DNA from: Chelativorans salis
GTDB lineage: Bacteria; Pseudomonadota; Alphaproteobacteria; Rhizobiales; Rhizobiaceae
Assembly: GCF_025336525.1 (NCBI RefSeq)
Contig: NZ_JAOCZP010000003.1
Span: forward strand, 496,001-560,000
DNA: 64,000 bases
Reading direction: 5' to 3'
Position numbers and translations under genes: made by a program
Shown: positions 31,980-39,148 of the stretch, in pieces
Numbering within the stretch: position 1 is the first letter of the stretch
How the letters are laid out: every line of letters begins with the position of its first letter
The notes under the pieces: generated by a model
What the model was told of the DNA's origin: nothing
The model's input: the letters and a program-made list of their open reading frames with translations, nothing else
The model's database searches: none

Positions 31980-33476
31980 TTATCGGTTGTGGCCGGTGTG
32001 TAGCCGGCGCTCGGTATAGATAGAATAGCGCGACATGCTGAAGCAGAAGAGCCAATAGACGAATGCCGCGAAGACGAGGCCGGTGGCCGCCGTCGTCGGC
32101 GTGATCCAGTTGGGATCGGAAAAGCCGCGCCGCACGGTACCCAGCAGATCGGCCAGGCCGATGATGTAGACCAGGCTCGTATCTTTGAAGAGGCCGATAA
32201 AGGTGTTGACGATGCCGGGGATCACCAGCTTGATCGCCTGCGGCATGACCACCAGGCGCATCATCTGCCAATAGCCGAGGCCTAGCGCCTGAGCGCCTTC
32301 GTACTGCCCCTTGGGAATGGCCTGCAGGCCGCCGCGCACCACCTCGGCCATGTAGGCGGCGGAAAACAGCGCTACGCCGATGAGCGCTCGCAGGAGCTGG
32401 TTGAAGGTGACACCGGACGGCAGCAGCAGCGGGATCATAAAAGCCGACATGAAAAGCACGGTGATCAGCGGCACGCCGCGCCAGAACTCGATGAAGATGA
32501 CGGAGAAAAGGCGCACCGCCGGCAGATGCGAGCGCCGTCCGAGCGCCAGGAGGATACCGAGCGGAAGCGATGCGGCGATGCCGGTGAGCGCGACCACCAG
32601 GGTCAACATGAGCCCACCCCAGCGGTTGGTCCCCACGGGACGCAAGCCGAAATCCCCGGCGAGCACTATGATCACTCCAACGACGAAGAGCGACGGCACG
32701 AGGATACGAAACGGCGAGACCTGCCGCTCCTCGCCGGCGCGCATCGCGGCGACAACGCTCGCCACGATGGAGGCCAAAGCGACCAGGAAAGAAAGCAGCG
32801 ACAGCCCCGAGAAGTGGAAGGTAAGCAGGGTCAACCGGCCGCTCGGCACAATGTTGGCAAGGATGAGGACGAGGAGCGCAAATCCCGCCAACCATGTTGC
32901 GCCTTTGAGCAGCGCCGGCGGAGCGGCGACGTTGCCGGAGCCAAGGGTGGCGGAAACAAAGGCTGCCAGGATGAACAGGAAAGCGATGAAGGCGCCGCTG
33001 AGATCGAACTGGCCGCCTGTCAAGAGCACCAGCGAAACGAACGGAAAGACGGCCACGAGGAGCAGCGCGTTCAGCCGTTTGTAGGGCACCGGTGGGATCG
33101 CCAGGGGCAGAAGAAGGGCCGCCAGCAGGAACAGTGTCAGATCGACGCGCCAGCGCTCAGCCAAAGGATAGAGCCCGTAGATGAACTGGCCGAACTTGGC
33201 GCCGACGAACGCCCAGCAGGCGCCCACGACCCCACCTTCCCCAGCCAAGCACGCCTCCCGATTGGCACCGGTGAAGACCGCATTGAGCAATCCCCACTGG
33301 ATGATCTGCCATGCGGCCCAGAGGGAAAAGAGGCCGAGAATGATCGTGAGAATCGAATCGGCCGGCGTGGCGAACAGGTTCTTGCGCAGGATTGCCACCG
33401 GGCCGTATTCACTCGGCGGCGGCGGCAGCGGCTCTTGCTGCTCGCGAGCGACATAGGCGGTGAGTTGCTCTTCCAT
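31980..33476 (-). CDS. aapM: General L-amino acid ABC transporter permease AapM, enlarged
   Basis: 498 residues. The C-terminal permease core has the EAA-loop-like [27 protein letters not shown] and a HisM-type domain (about 285-490). The N-terminal [22 protein letters not shown] and the NAVF-to-RWRVDLT region match AapM. Compared with the roughly 385-400 residues I recall for rhizobial AapM, there is an extra hydrophobic block at about 155-265 with several helices. No stop or frame break is seen, so the insertion is likely real. Confidence 0.88.
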   Translation of the reverse strand: MEEQLTAYVAREQQEPLPPPPSEYGPVAILRKNLFATPADSILTIILGLFSLWAAWQIIQWGLLNAVFTGANREACLAGEGGVVGACWAFVGAKFGQFIYGLYPLAERWRVDLTLFLLAALLLPLAIPPVPYKRLNALLLVAVFPFVSLVLLTGGQFDLSGAFIAFLFILAAFVSATLGSGNVAAPPALLKGATWLAGFALLVLILANIVPSGRLTLLTFHFSGLSLLSFLVALASIVASVVAAMRAGEERQVSPFRILVPSLFVVGVIIVLAGDFGLRPVGTNRWGGLMLTLVVALTGIAASLPLGILLALGRRSHLPAVRLFSVIFIEFWRGVPLITVLFMSAFMIPLLLPSGVTFNQLLRALIGVALFSAAYMAEVVRGGLQAIPKGQYEGAQALGLGYWQMMRLVVMPQAIKLVIPGIVNTFIGLFKDTSLVYIIGLADLLGTVRRGFSDPNWITPTTAATGLVFAAFVYWLFCFSMSRYSIYTERRLHTGHNR

Positions 33477-33484
33477 GGCTCTTC

Positions 33485-34669
33485 CTATCGCTCGACCAGC
33501 GCCATTCGGGCATTGAACCAGTTCATGAAGGCCGACGTGACGAGGCTGAGCCCCAGGTAGACCACCATCCAGATCGCCACCACCTCGACCGACTGCCCTG
33601 TCTGGTTAAGCACCGTCGAGCCGACGGCGACCAGTTCGGGATAACCGACGGCCAGTCCCAGGGAGGTGTTCTTGGTCAGGTTGAGGTACTGGCTCGTCAG
33701 CGGCGGGATGATGACGCGAAACGCCTGCGGCACGATGACCAGGCGCAACGCCAGGTTACGCCGCAGGCCCAGCGCGTAGGCAGCCTCCGTCTGGCCCCAG
33801 GAAACCGCCAGGATCCCGGCCCGCACGATCTCGGCGATAAAGGAGGCCGTGTAGAAGGAAAGCGCAAGGAACAGCGCCAGGAATTCCGGCTGCACGCTCC
33901 AGCCACCGACGAGGTTGAAGCGCGTCGCCTCCGGCACCTGGAAGGTAACCGGGAAGCCCGAAAGGGCAAATACCACCAGAGGCAGCCCGACAATGAGGCC
34001 GAGGCTAGGCCAAAGGATCGCCCGTCGCTCGCCGGTCCTCATCTGCCGCCGTTTGTTCACCCGTGCGAGCACCACAGCGCTAACAACGCCGATGGCGAAG
34101 GTAATCAGCGTAAGCATGGCCACCGGGTCGAACAGCGCGGCCGGCATCTGCAGACCGCGGTTGGAAAGATAGGACCCGAACGGCAGCTCGAACGCTTGGC
34201 GCGGGTGCGGCAGCACAGCGAGCACGCCAAAATACCAGAACAGGATCACCAGAAGCGGAGGGACATTGCGGAAAATTTCCACATAGATCGTGCTCAACCC
34301 CCGCACGAGATAGTTGTGGGACAGGCGGCCAACGCCGATGATGAAACCAACGATCGTCGCCAGGGTGATGCCGGCGCCTGCGACGATGAGTGTGTTGGTG
34401 ATGCCGACAAGCAGCGCCCGGCCGTAGCTGGAATTGCTGGTGTAGTCGATCGGCACCTGACCTATGTCGAAACCAGCTCGCGTCGACAGGAAGCCGAAGC
34501 CGGCGGCGATGTTGGCCTGTGCGAGGTTGCGCGCCGTGTTGTTGATGAGCCACGCGGCAAAGGCAAGGATGGCGATGATCATCACGATCTGGATGATCAT
34601 GCCGCGCGTCCTGGGATCGCGCATAAGCGCAACCCGCGCCTCGGGAACGCTTTGGGTATCAGCTGTCAT
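33485..34669 (-). CDS. aapQ: General L-amino acid ABC transporter permease AapQ
   Basis: 394 residues from ATG 34669 (MTADTQ); an in-frame ATG 24 bp upstream is less likely. The permease domain contains [55 protein letters not shown], and the EAA-like loop [43 protein letters not shown]. It forms the inner-membrane channel with AapM. The 8-bp spacing to aapM shows one operon. Confidence 0.93.
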   Translation of the reverse strand: MTADTQSVPEARVALMRDPRTRGMIIQIVMIIAILAFAAWLINNTARNLAQANIAAGFGFLSTRAGFDIGQVPIDYTSNSSYGRALLVGITNTLIVAGAGITLATIVGFIIGVGRLSHNYLVRGLSTIYVEIFRNVPPLLVILFWYFGVLAVLPHPRQAFELPFGSYLSNRGLQMPAALFDPVAMLTLITFAIGVVSAVVLARVNKRRQMRTGERRAILWPSLGLIVGLPLVVFALSGFPVTFQVPEATRFNLVGGWSVQPEFLALFLALSFYTASFIAEIVRAGILAVSWGQTEAAYALGLRRNLALRLVIVPQAFRVIIPPLTSQYLNLTKNTSLGLAVGYPELVAVGSTVLNQTGQSVEVVAIWMVVYLGLSLVTSAFMNWFNARMALVER

Positions 34670-34740
34670 CTGATCCGCCCCGTGCAGCGGCATGGGCCAA
34701 GCCGTGGCGGCCGGCCCTGCGGCAGCCTGTCAAGTCAAGC

Positions 34741-34766
34741 GAGCCGCGCTCCGAAGAACGCGGCTC
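34741..34766 (-). terminator. Hairpin after aapJ (attenuating terminator)
   Basis: A perfect 8-bp stem (gagccgcg 34741-34748 with cgcggctc 34759-34766) 11 bp past the aapJ stop. Such a hairpin between a binding-protein gene and its permeases usually lowers downstream expression or stabilises the aapJ mRNA. No strong T tract follows on the minus strand, so partial readthrough is expected. Confidence 0.55.
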
Positions 34767-34777
34767 TCCCTGTCCGA

Positions 34778-35797
34778 TCAGCGGATCGGGGGCGCGTACT
34801 GAATGCCGCCCTTGGTCCACAGCTCGTTCATGCCGCGCTGGATCCGGAGCGGCGTGTCGGGTCCAACATTGCGTTCGAAGATCTCGCCGTAGTTGCCGAC
34901 GGCCCTGATGACATGAACCATCCAGTCGTTGGTGAGGCCGATGTCCTGTCCGAACGAGCCTTCGGCCCCGACGAGGCGACGGATATTCGGATTGTCGGAA
35001 TCGAGCATCTCGTCGATGTTGTCCTGGGTGACGCCGAGCTCTTCAGCGTTCAACAGGCCGAAATGCACCCACTTGACGATGTCGAACCACTGCTCGTCGC
35101 CCTGGCGCACCACCGGGCCCAAGGGCTCCTTGGAGATGATCTCCGGCAGAATGACGTGCTCCTCCGGATTGGCGAGTTCGAGGCGCGTGGCATAAAGGCC
35201 GGATGCATCCGTGGTGAGAACGTCGCAGCGGCCCTGCTCGTAGGCGGCGTTCACGTCCGACTGGGACTCGATGACGACCGGGTTGAACTCCATGTTGTTG
35301 GCACGGAAGTAGTCGGTCAGGTTCAGTTCCGTCGTCGTGCCGCTCTGCACGCAAACAGTGGCGCCCGAGAGCTGCAGCGCCGAGGTCACATTGAGATCCT
35401 CGCGCACCATGAAGCCCTGACCGTCATAGTAGTTGACGCCGGCGAAGTTGAGACCAAGTGCGGTGTCGCGGTTCATCGTCCAGGTCGTGTTGCGAGCCAG
35501 GAGATCAACCTCGTTGTTCTGCAGGGCTGGGAAGCGCTGGACCGCGGACAGAGGCGAATACTCGACCTTGCTGGCGTCACCTTCGAAGACAGCGGCGGCC
35601 ACCGCCTTGCAGTAGTCCACGTCGAGGCCCTGCCACTCACCCTGGTCGTTCTGAGACGCAAAGCCCGGCAAGCCGGTATTGACGCCGCAGCGCAGGGCAT
35701 CCCTGCTCTTCACGTCGTCAAACGTAGCGCCGGAGGCCGGAACCGCTAGCAGCGCGATCACGGCCGAGCCGAGCAGTGCCTTGATGGAATTGTTCAT
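34778..35797 (-). CDS. aapJ: General L-amino acid ABC transporter, periplasmic binding protein
   Basis: 339 residues from ATG 35797. A cleavable signal peptide (IKALLGSAVIALLAVPASGA) precedes an SBP type 3 domain: LRCGVNTGLPGFASQNDQGEWQGLDVDYCKAVAAAVF, VDLLARNTTWTMNRD and CVQSGTTTELNLTDYF. It binds a broad range of L-amino acids and hands them to AapQM. It is first in the operon, with a terminator hairpin separating it from aapQ so that it can be made in excess. Confidence 0.95.
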   Translation of the reverse strand: MNNSIKALLGSAVIALLAVPASGATFDDVKSRDALRCGVNTGLPGFASQNDQGEWQGLDVDYCKAVAAAVFEGDASKVEYSPLSAVQRFPALQNNEVDLLARNTTWTMNRDTALGLNFAGVNYYDGQGFMVREDLNVTSALQLSGATVCVQSGTTTELNLTDYFRANNMEFNPVVIESQSDVNAAYEQGRCDVLTTDASGLYATRLELANPEEHVILPEIISKEPLGPVVRQGDEQWFDIVKWVHFGLLNAEELGVTQDNIDEMLDSDNPNIRRLVGAEGSFGQDIGLTNDWMVHVIRAVGNYGEIFERNVGPDTPLRIQRGMNELWTKGGIQYAPPIR

Positions 35798-36062
35798 GAT
35801 TATCGACCCTTTTTTTGGTACAGGGTTCATCCCCTACTGATTGTTGTGCGGAAGCCGGCGCAGGCCATCTGTCGAGACGACATCGGACGCACGCTTCCTT
35901 CTCCCAAGCACGTTGCCCATCGAATGCCATAAATCAGCGCGGGTCAAGAGCCAATGCCGCACATGCGAGATGCAGGTATCGTATTGGCAGTCTTGAGAAA
36001 CAGGCGCGAAGCTTCTATGCCGAACCGATGCCCGCCGGGGCACGACGAGCGAGGGTTATCGT

Positions 36063-37232
36063 ATGGCACGAGACGGGCACAAGAGCGGTATCAACACCAG
36101 GCTGGCCCATATGGGCAACGATCCGGGCGATTTTTTCGGCTTCGTCAATCCGCCGGTGGTGCACGCCTCGACCGTGCTTTTCCCCGACGCGGCAACCATG
36201 GCCTCGCGCAAGCAGAAATACACCTACGGCACGCGCGGCACGCCGACCACCGATGCGCTGGCCAAAGCGATGGACGAGCTGGAAGGCTCAGCAGGCACCA
36301 TCGTCGTGCCTTCCGGGTTGGCCGCCGTTTGCGTGCCGCTCCTGGCGTTCCTTTCGGCGGGCGACCATGCGCTCATCGTCGATTCGGTCTATCACCCCAC
36401 CCGGCGCTTCGCTGATACGATGCTGAAGCGGCTGGGCGTGGAGGTCGAATATTACGATCCACTCGTCGGGGCCGAAATAGCACGGCTCATCAAGCCCAAC
36501 ACGAAGGTCGTCTTCACCGAATCGCCCGGCTCCAACACTTTCGAGATGCAGGACATTCCGGCCATCGCCAAGGCGGCCCGCGAAGGCGGCGCCGTGGTGA
36601 TGATGGACAACACCTGGGCCACGCCCCTCTTCTTCCGCCCGCTCGATCACGGCGTCGACATCTCCATCCACGCGGCGACGAAATATCCGGCCGGCCATTC
36701 CGACATCCTGCTCGGCACCGTCTCGGCCAACGAAGCCTGCTTCGAAAAGCTCTACGACACGTTCCTCACCCTCGGCACCTGTGCCGGTCCGGACGATGTC
36801 TACCAGGTGCTGCGGGGCCTGCGCACCATGGGCGTGCGGCTTGCCCGCCATCAGGAAAGCGCGCTTCAGATCGCCCGCTGGCTGGAGGCGCAGGAGGGCG
36901 TGGCGCAAGTACTCCACCCGGCCCTTGAATCGCACCCCGGCCACGCGATCTGGAAGCGCGACTTCTCCGGTGCCAGCGGCATCTTCTCTTTCGTGCTTGA
37001 TGGCGGTGGGGAACGCGAAGCTCACGCGTTCCTCGACGCTCTCGACATCTTCGGACTCGGCTATTCCTGGGGCGGCTTCGAAAGCCTCGCCGTCCACGTC
37101 TTCCTCGGCGACCGCACGGTAGCCAGGGACGCCTATGCCGGCCCCGTCATCCGCCTGCAGATTGGGCTGGAGGATGTGGAGGACTTGAAAAGGGATATCG
37201 AGAAGGGGCTGCGGGCGGCCCTGCCCGGCTGA
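36063..37232 (+). CDS. metC: Cystathionine beta-lyase
   Basis: 389 residues of the Cys/Met metabolism PLP enzymes. The PLP lysine is in HAATKYPAGHSDILLGT, and the family segments TYGTRGTPTTDALAKAMDELEG, FTESPGSNTFEMQDIPAIAKAA and FGLGYSWGGFESLAV are present. The AATKYxxGHSD and SWGGFESL motifs fit beta-lyases (MetC) better than gamma-synthases. It makes homocysteine from cystathionine. No SAM riboswitch was recognised in the 230-bp upstream stretch. Confidence 0.9.
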   Translation: MARDGHKSGINTRLAHMGNDPGDFFGFVNPPVVHASTVLFPDAATMASRKQKYTYGTRGTPTTDALAKAMDELEGSAGTIVVPSGLAAVCVPLLAFLSAGDHALIVDSVYHPTRRFADTMLKRLGVEVEYYDPLVGAEIARLIKPNTKVVFTESPGSNTFEMQDIPAIAKAAREGGAVVMMDNTWATPLFFRPLDHGVDISIHAATKYPAGHSDILLGTVSANEACFEKLYDTFLTLGTCAGPDDVYQVLRGLRTMGVRLARHQESALQIARWLEAQEGVAQVLHPALESHPGHAIWKRDFSGASGIFSFVLDGGGEREAHAFLDALDIFGLGYSWGGFESLAVHVFLGDRTVARDAYAGPVIRLQIGLEDVEDLKRDIEKGLRAALPG

Positions 37233-37277
37233 AACTCCGCAGCACTTGTCCCGCGAAGCGCCAGCGCGAAATCAAGA

Positions 37278-37354
37278 TGGCGACCCCGGCAGGGCTCGAA
37301 CCTGCGACATTCGGTTTAGAAGACCGATGCTCTATCCAGCTGAGCTACGGGGCC
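37278..37354 (-). tRNA. tRNA-Arg (anticodon TCT)
   Basis: A 77-nt cloverleaf on the minus strand beginning GGCCCCGTAGCTCAGCTGGA. The acceptor arm pairs GGCCCCG with CGGGGTC, the anticodon loop reads CTTCTAA, the T arm is GCAGGTTCGAGCCCTGC, and the 3' end encodes GCCA, so CCA is genomic. Confidence 0.97.
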
Positions 37355-37374
37355 TCGGGCGCTGAGGAAGCGGT

Positions 37375-37680
37375 TCAGTGCGTCCACGGGATTTTGCGGT
37401 CATAGCGGAAATTCTCCGCATAGGAAACCTGACGCCGCTTCGGCGGCTTCGCCTCCTCGAGCCTGAACGGGATGCCGTGTTTCTGCGCGTAGGCCACGGC
37501 TTCCTCTTTGGTGGCGAAGGTCAGGTGCACCTGGCTTTTGGCGTCGCTGGTGCTGGTGTAGCCCATCAGCGGATCGATCCGGCGCGGGGATTCGGGCTCG
37601 AACTCCAGCACCCAATGGCCGGTCTTGGCAGTGCCGGACTGCATGGCGGTTCTGGAAGGACTATAGATGCGCGCGGACAC
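37375..37680 (-). CDS. NDUFS4-like NADH dehydrogenase accessory subunit
   Basis: About 101 residues. I start at a GTG at 37680 (V-SARIYSPSRTAMQSG), because this matches the usual alphaproteobacterial N-terminus and GAGGG lies about 9 nt upstream. An ATG at 37716 would add 12 Arg-rich residues. The ETC complex I conserved region includes WVLEFEPESPRRIDPLMGYTST, QVHLTFATKEEAVAYAQKHGI and YAENFRYDRKIPWTH. It is an accessory subunit of complex I in alphaproteobacteria and mitochondria. It lies between two tRNA genes. Confidence 0.9.
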   Translation of the reverse strand: MSARIYSPSRTAMQSGTAKTGHWVLEFEPESPRRIDPLMGYTSTSDAKSQVHLTFATKEEAVAYAQKHGIPFRLEEAKPPKRRQVSYAENFRYDRKIPWTH

Positions 37681-37740
37681 TTTTGTGACCCTCACTCTCG
37701 GTTCTCTTCGTTCCATCCCGGCCTTCGCGGCCGGAAGCCA

Positions 37741-37817
37741 TGGTCGGAGCGGCAGGATTCGAACCTGCGACCCTCTGCTCCCAAAGCAGATGCGCTACCA
37801 GGCTGCGCTACGCTCCG
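37741..37817 (-). tRNA. tRNA-Pro (anticodon TGG); island insertion site
   Basis: A 77-nt cloverleaf on the minus strand beginning CGGAGCGTAGCGCAGCCTGG. The anticodon loop is TTTGGGA, the T arm GCAGGTTCGAATCCTGC, and CCA is encoded. The 5' half, through two bases past the anticodon, is repeated at 55583-55625. Because the island lies on the 5' side, its current promoter is inside the island: TTGCAC (37851-37856) and TAGAGG (37828-37833) on the minus strand, with a 17-bp spacer. Confidence 0.97.
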
Positions 37818-37821
37818 TGGC
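37779..37821. repeat. Left attachment repeat (att core in tRNA-Pro)
   Basis: The 43-bp segment beginning tcccaaagcagatgcg and ending cgctccgtggc is identical to 55583-55625 except at one base (g37807 versus a55611). It spans from 4 bp outside the tRNA 5' end to base 39 of the tRNA. Identity stops at both edges, as expected for an integrase crossover region. Confidence 0.9.
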
Positions 37822-38297
37822 CCTGTTCCTCTAGGGATAGCAGAGGTTTTGTGCAAGAGGCGAAGAGAACAAAAAGGGCGCAAAGGGCATCGTATGGTAG
37901 GTTGCGGGACAAAAGTCCCACGGATTCTCCCACGGTGTTCCGCAGATGTTCATGAGAGGGTAGAAGGATTCAACTGAGGCGACAAATCACGGCTGCCTCA
38001 ATGCCATATTATTTCTGACGCGAGTTTGAGATGCAGGAAGCTGAGTCAGACAATCTGCGAAAACTCGCGTGGTAGCGATGCGGACCACCATACGGGTTGT
38101 TCGAGGCTGTCCGGCGAGCACCCTGCGTTCCTTCTTCCTTTACTTCCGCTGCCAAATCAGATCTGCGGACCTTTTTGGCGGCTGGCTCTCTGGGACACGA
38201 ACGCCATGATCGTCGCTGTCCGTCGCAGGCAGAAAACGTGCCCCTGCTTTTCAAGCGGTTTCGGAGAGGCGGGCGGAGAGATTTGGAAGCCGCTTGC
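37822..38297. other. Island left end, no supported gene
   Basis: This 476-bp stretch holds the predicted new promoter of tRNA-Pro (37828-37856) and a short perfect hairpin, GGGAC-AAAA-GTCCC (37906-37919). Small open frames on either strand have no recognisable content. It may contain remnants of earlier insertions. Confidence 0.4.
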
Positions 38298-38555
38298 TCA
38301 ATTTTCGATTTTCTTTCGTCGCAAGGCGATCCCCGGTCCGTGTTCTGCGGTTGAAGGCAAGAAAACCACACCTGCCTTTTCGAGCGCTCCTCGAACCTTA
38401 TCCACTACATCGAAGGCAACTCCCTTTCCGCCGGCTTCGATGCGGATAACCGTCTGTCGGCCGACCCCAGCGCGCTTGGCCAGGTCTTCCTGGCTCAACT
38501 CGAGCGCTACCCGCGCAACCCGCATCATTCGGATCGTGTCAGAAAAGGATTCCAT
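38298..38555 (-). CDS. XRE-family helix-turn-helix regulator
   Basis: 85 residues. The HTH spans about 10-63: LELSQEDLAKRAGVGRQTVIRIE followed by DVVDKVRGALEKAGVVFLP. The C-terminal tail GPGIALRRKK is common in small alphaproteobacterial Xre proteins (antitoxin- or prophage-like). GAGGT abuts the ATG. No partner toxin gene is adjacent on this strand. It may control island genes, but no operator was identified. Confidence 0.85.
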   Translation of the reverse strand: MESFSDTIRMMRVARVALELSQEDLAKRAGVGRQTVIRIEAGGKGVAFDVVDKVRGALEKAGVVFLPSTAEHGPGIALRRKKIEN

Positions 38556-38784
38556 ACCTCAGCAAGGAGAGCGAAGATCGACTGCTGTCAACAAGTGGGA
38601 CATTTCGTACCAAATGATAGACATAAAGTTTCTAATCAGGTACACAGTGAGCATGCCCAAGGACTCGTAAGACACCAGTTCAGGAAACCGCCGAATCGAA
38701 TCTCAGAAGGCGAAGTTGGCCCAGAGTCTCAGCTTTGCCACCTGTTTGACCGCAGCATGAAATCCAACTCCAAGGGAACCAATC

Positions 38785-39144
38785 ATGCATCGATTTGGAA
38801 TTCGCACCCCCGACTCCGTCCACCGTGCAATCTATGGCGAGATTGAGCGGCTGGAGAAACTCGCCGCCGACCTGACGGTGATGAACACCGCGCCCTTCCC
38901 AACCAACCAACTCGTGGACAAGGCGTGCATGGACGCTCCGATCCTTGAGGATTGGCGATATGCCATGCGGCCTGTGCCCTGCCTCGTCGGGATATCATCG
39001 GGGCATCCGGTCCTGGCTGGCGATGCGCGGTCGATCGTGACATCCGAGGTCTGGCTGATCTCCGAAGAGCTCTGCTGCGCAAGGTCATATTCACGCTGGT
39101 ACCGGCTCGGGCGGCGCTCTGACGATCAATCGAGCGACAGTTGA
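38785..39144 (+). CDS. DUF6634-like protein
   Basis: 119 residues. The pattern IYGEIERLEKLAADLTVMNTAPF, then APILEDWRYAMRPVPCLVGISSGHPVLAGD, TSEVWLISEELCCARSYSRWYRLGR, matches what I recall as DUF6634, a small family in Hyphomicrobiales islands. There are no transmembrane segments and no catalytic motif. It ends 5 bp before the AAA+/M41 gene on the same strand, so the two are probably co-transcribed and may be partners. Confidence 0.65.
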   Translation: MHRFGIRTPDSVHRAIYGEIERLEKLAADLTVMNTAPFPTNQLVDKACMDAPILEDWRYAMRPVPCLVGISSGHPVLAGDARSIVTSEVWLISEELCCARSYSRWYRLGRRSDDQSSDS

Positions 39145-39148
39145 AGAG

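Noticed and set aside
34196-35749. 517-residue plus-strand frame opposite aapQ and aapJ
   Set aside because: Antisense shadow of two well-identified transporter genes.
35831-36062. Possible SAM-type riboswitch before metC
   Set aside because: No match by eye to SAM-II or other SAM aptamer cores; only short GC stems (for example near 36030) are present.
37906-37919. Perfect small hairpin GGGAC-AAAA-GTCCC at the island's left end
   Set aside because: Too short and lacks a T tract; not enough to call a terminator or RNA.
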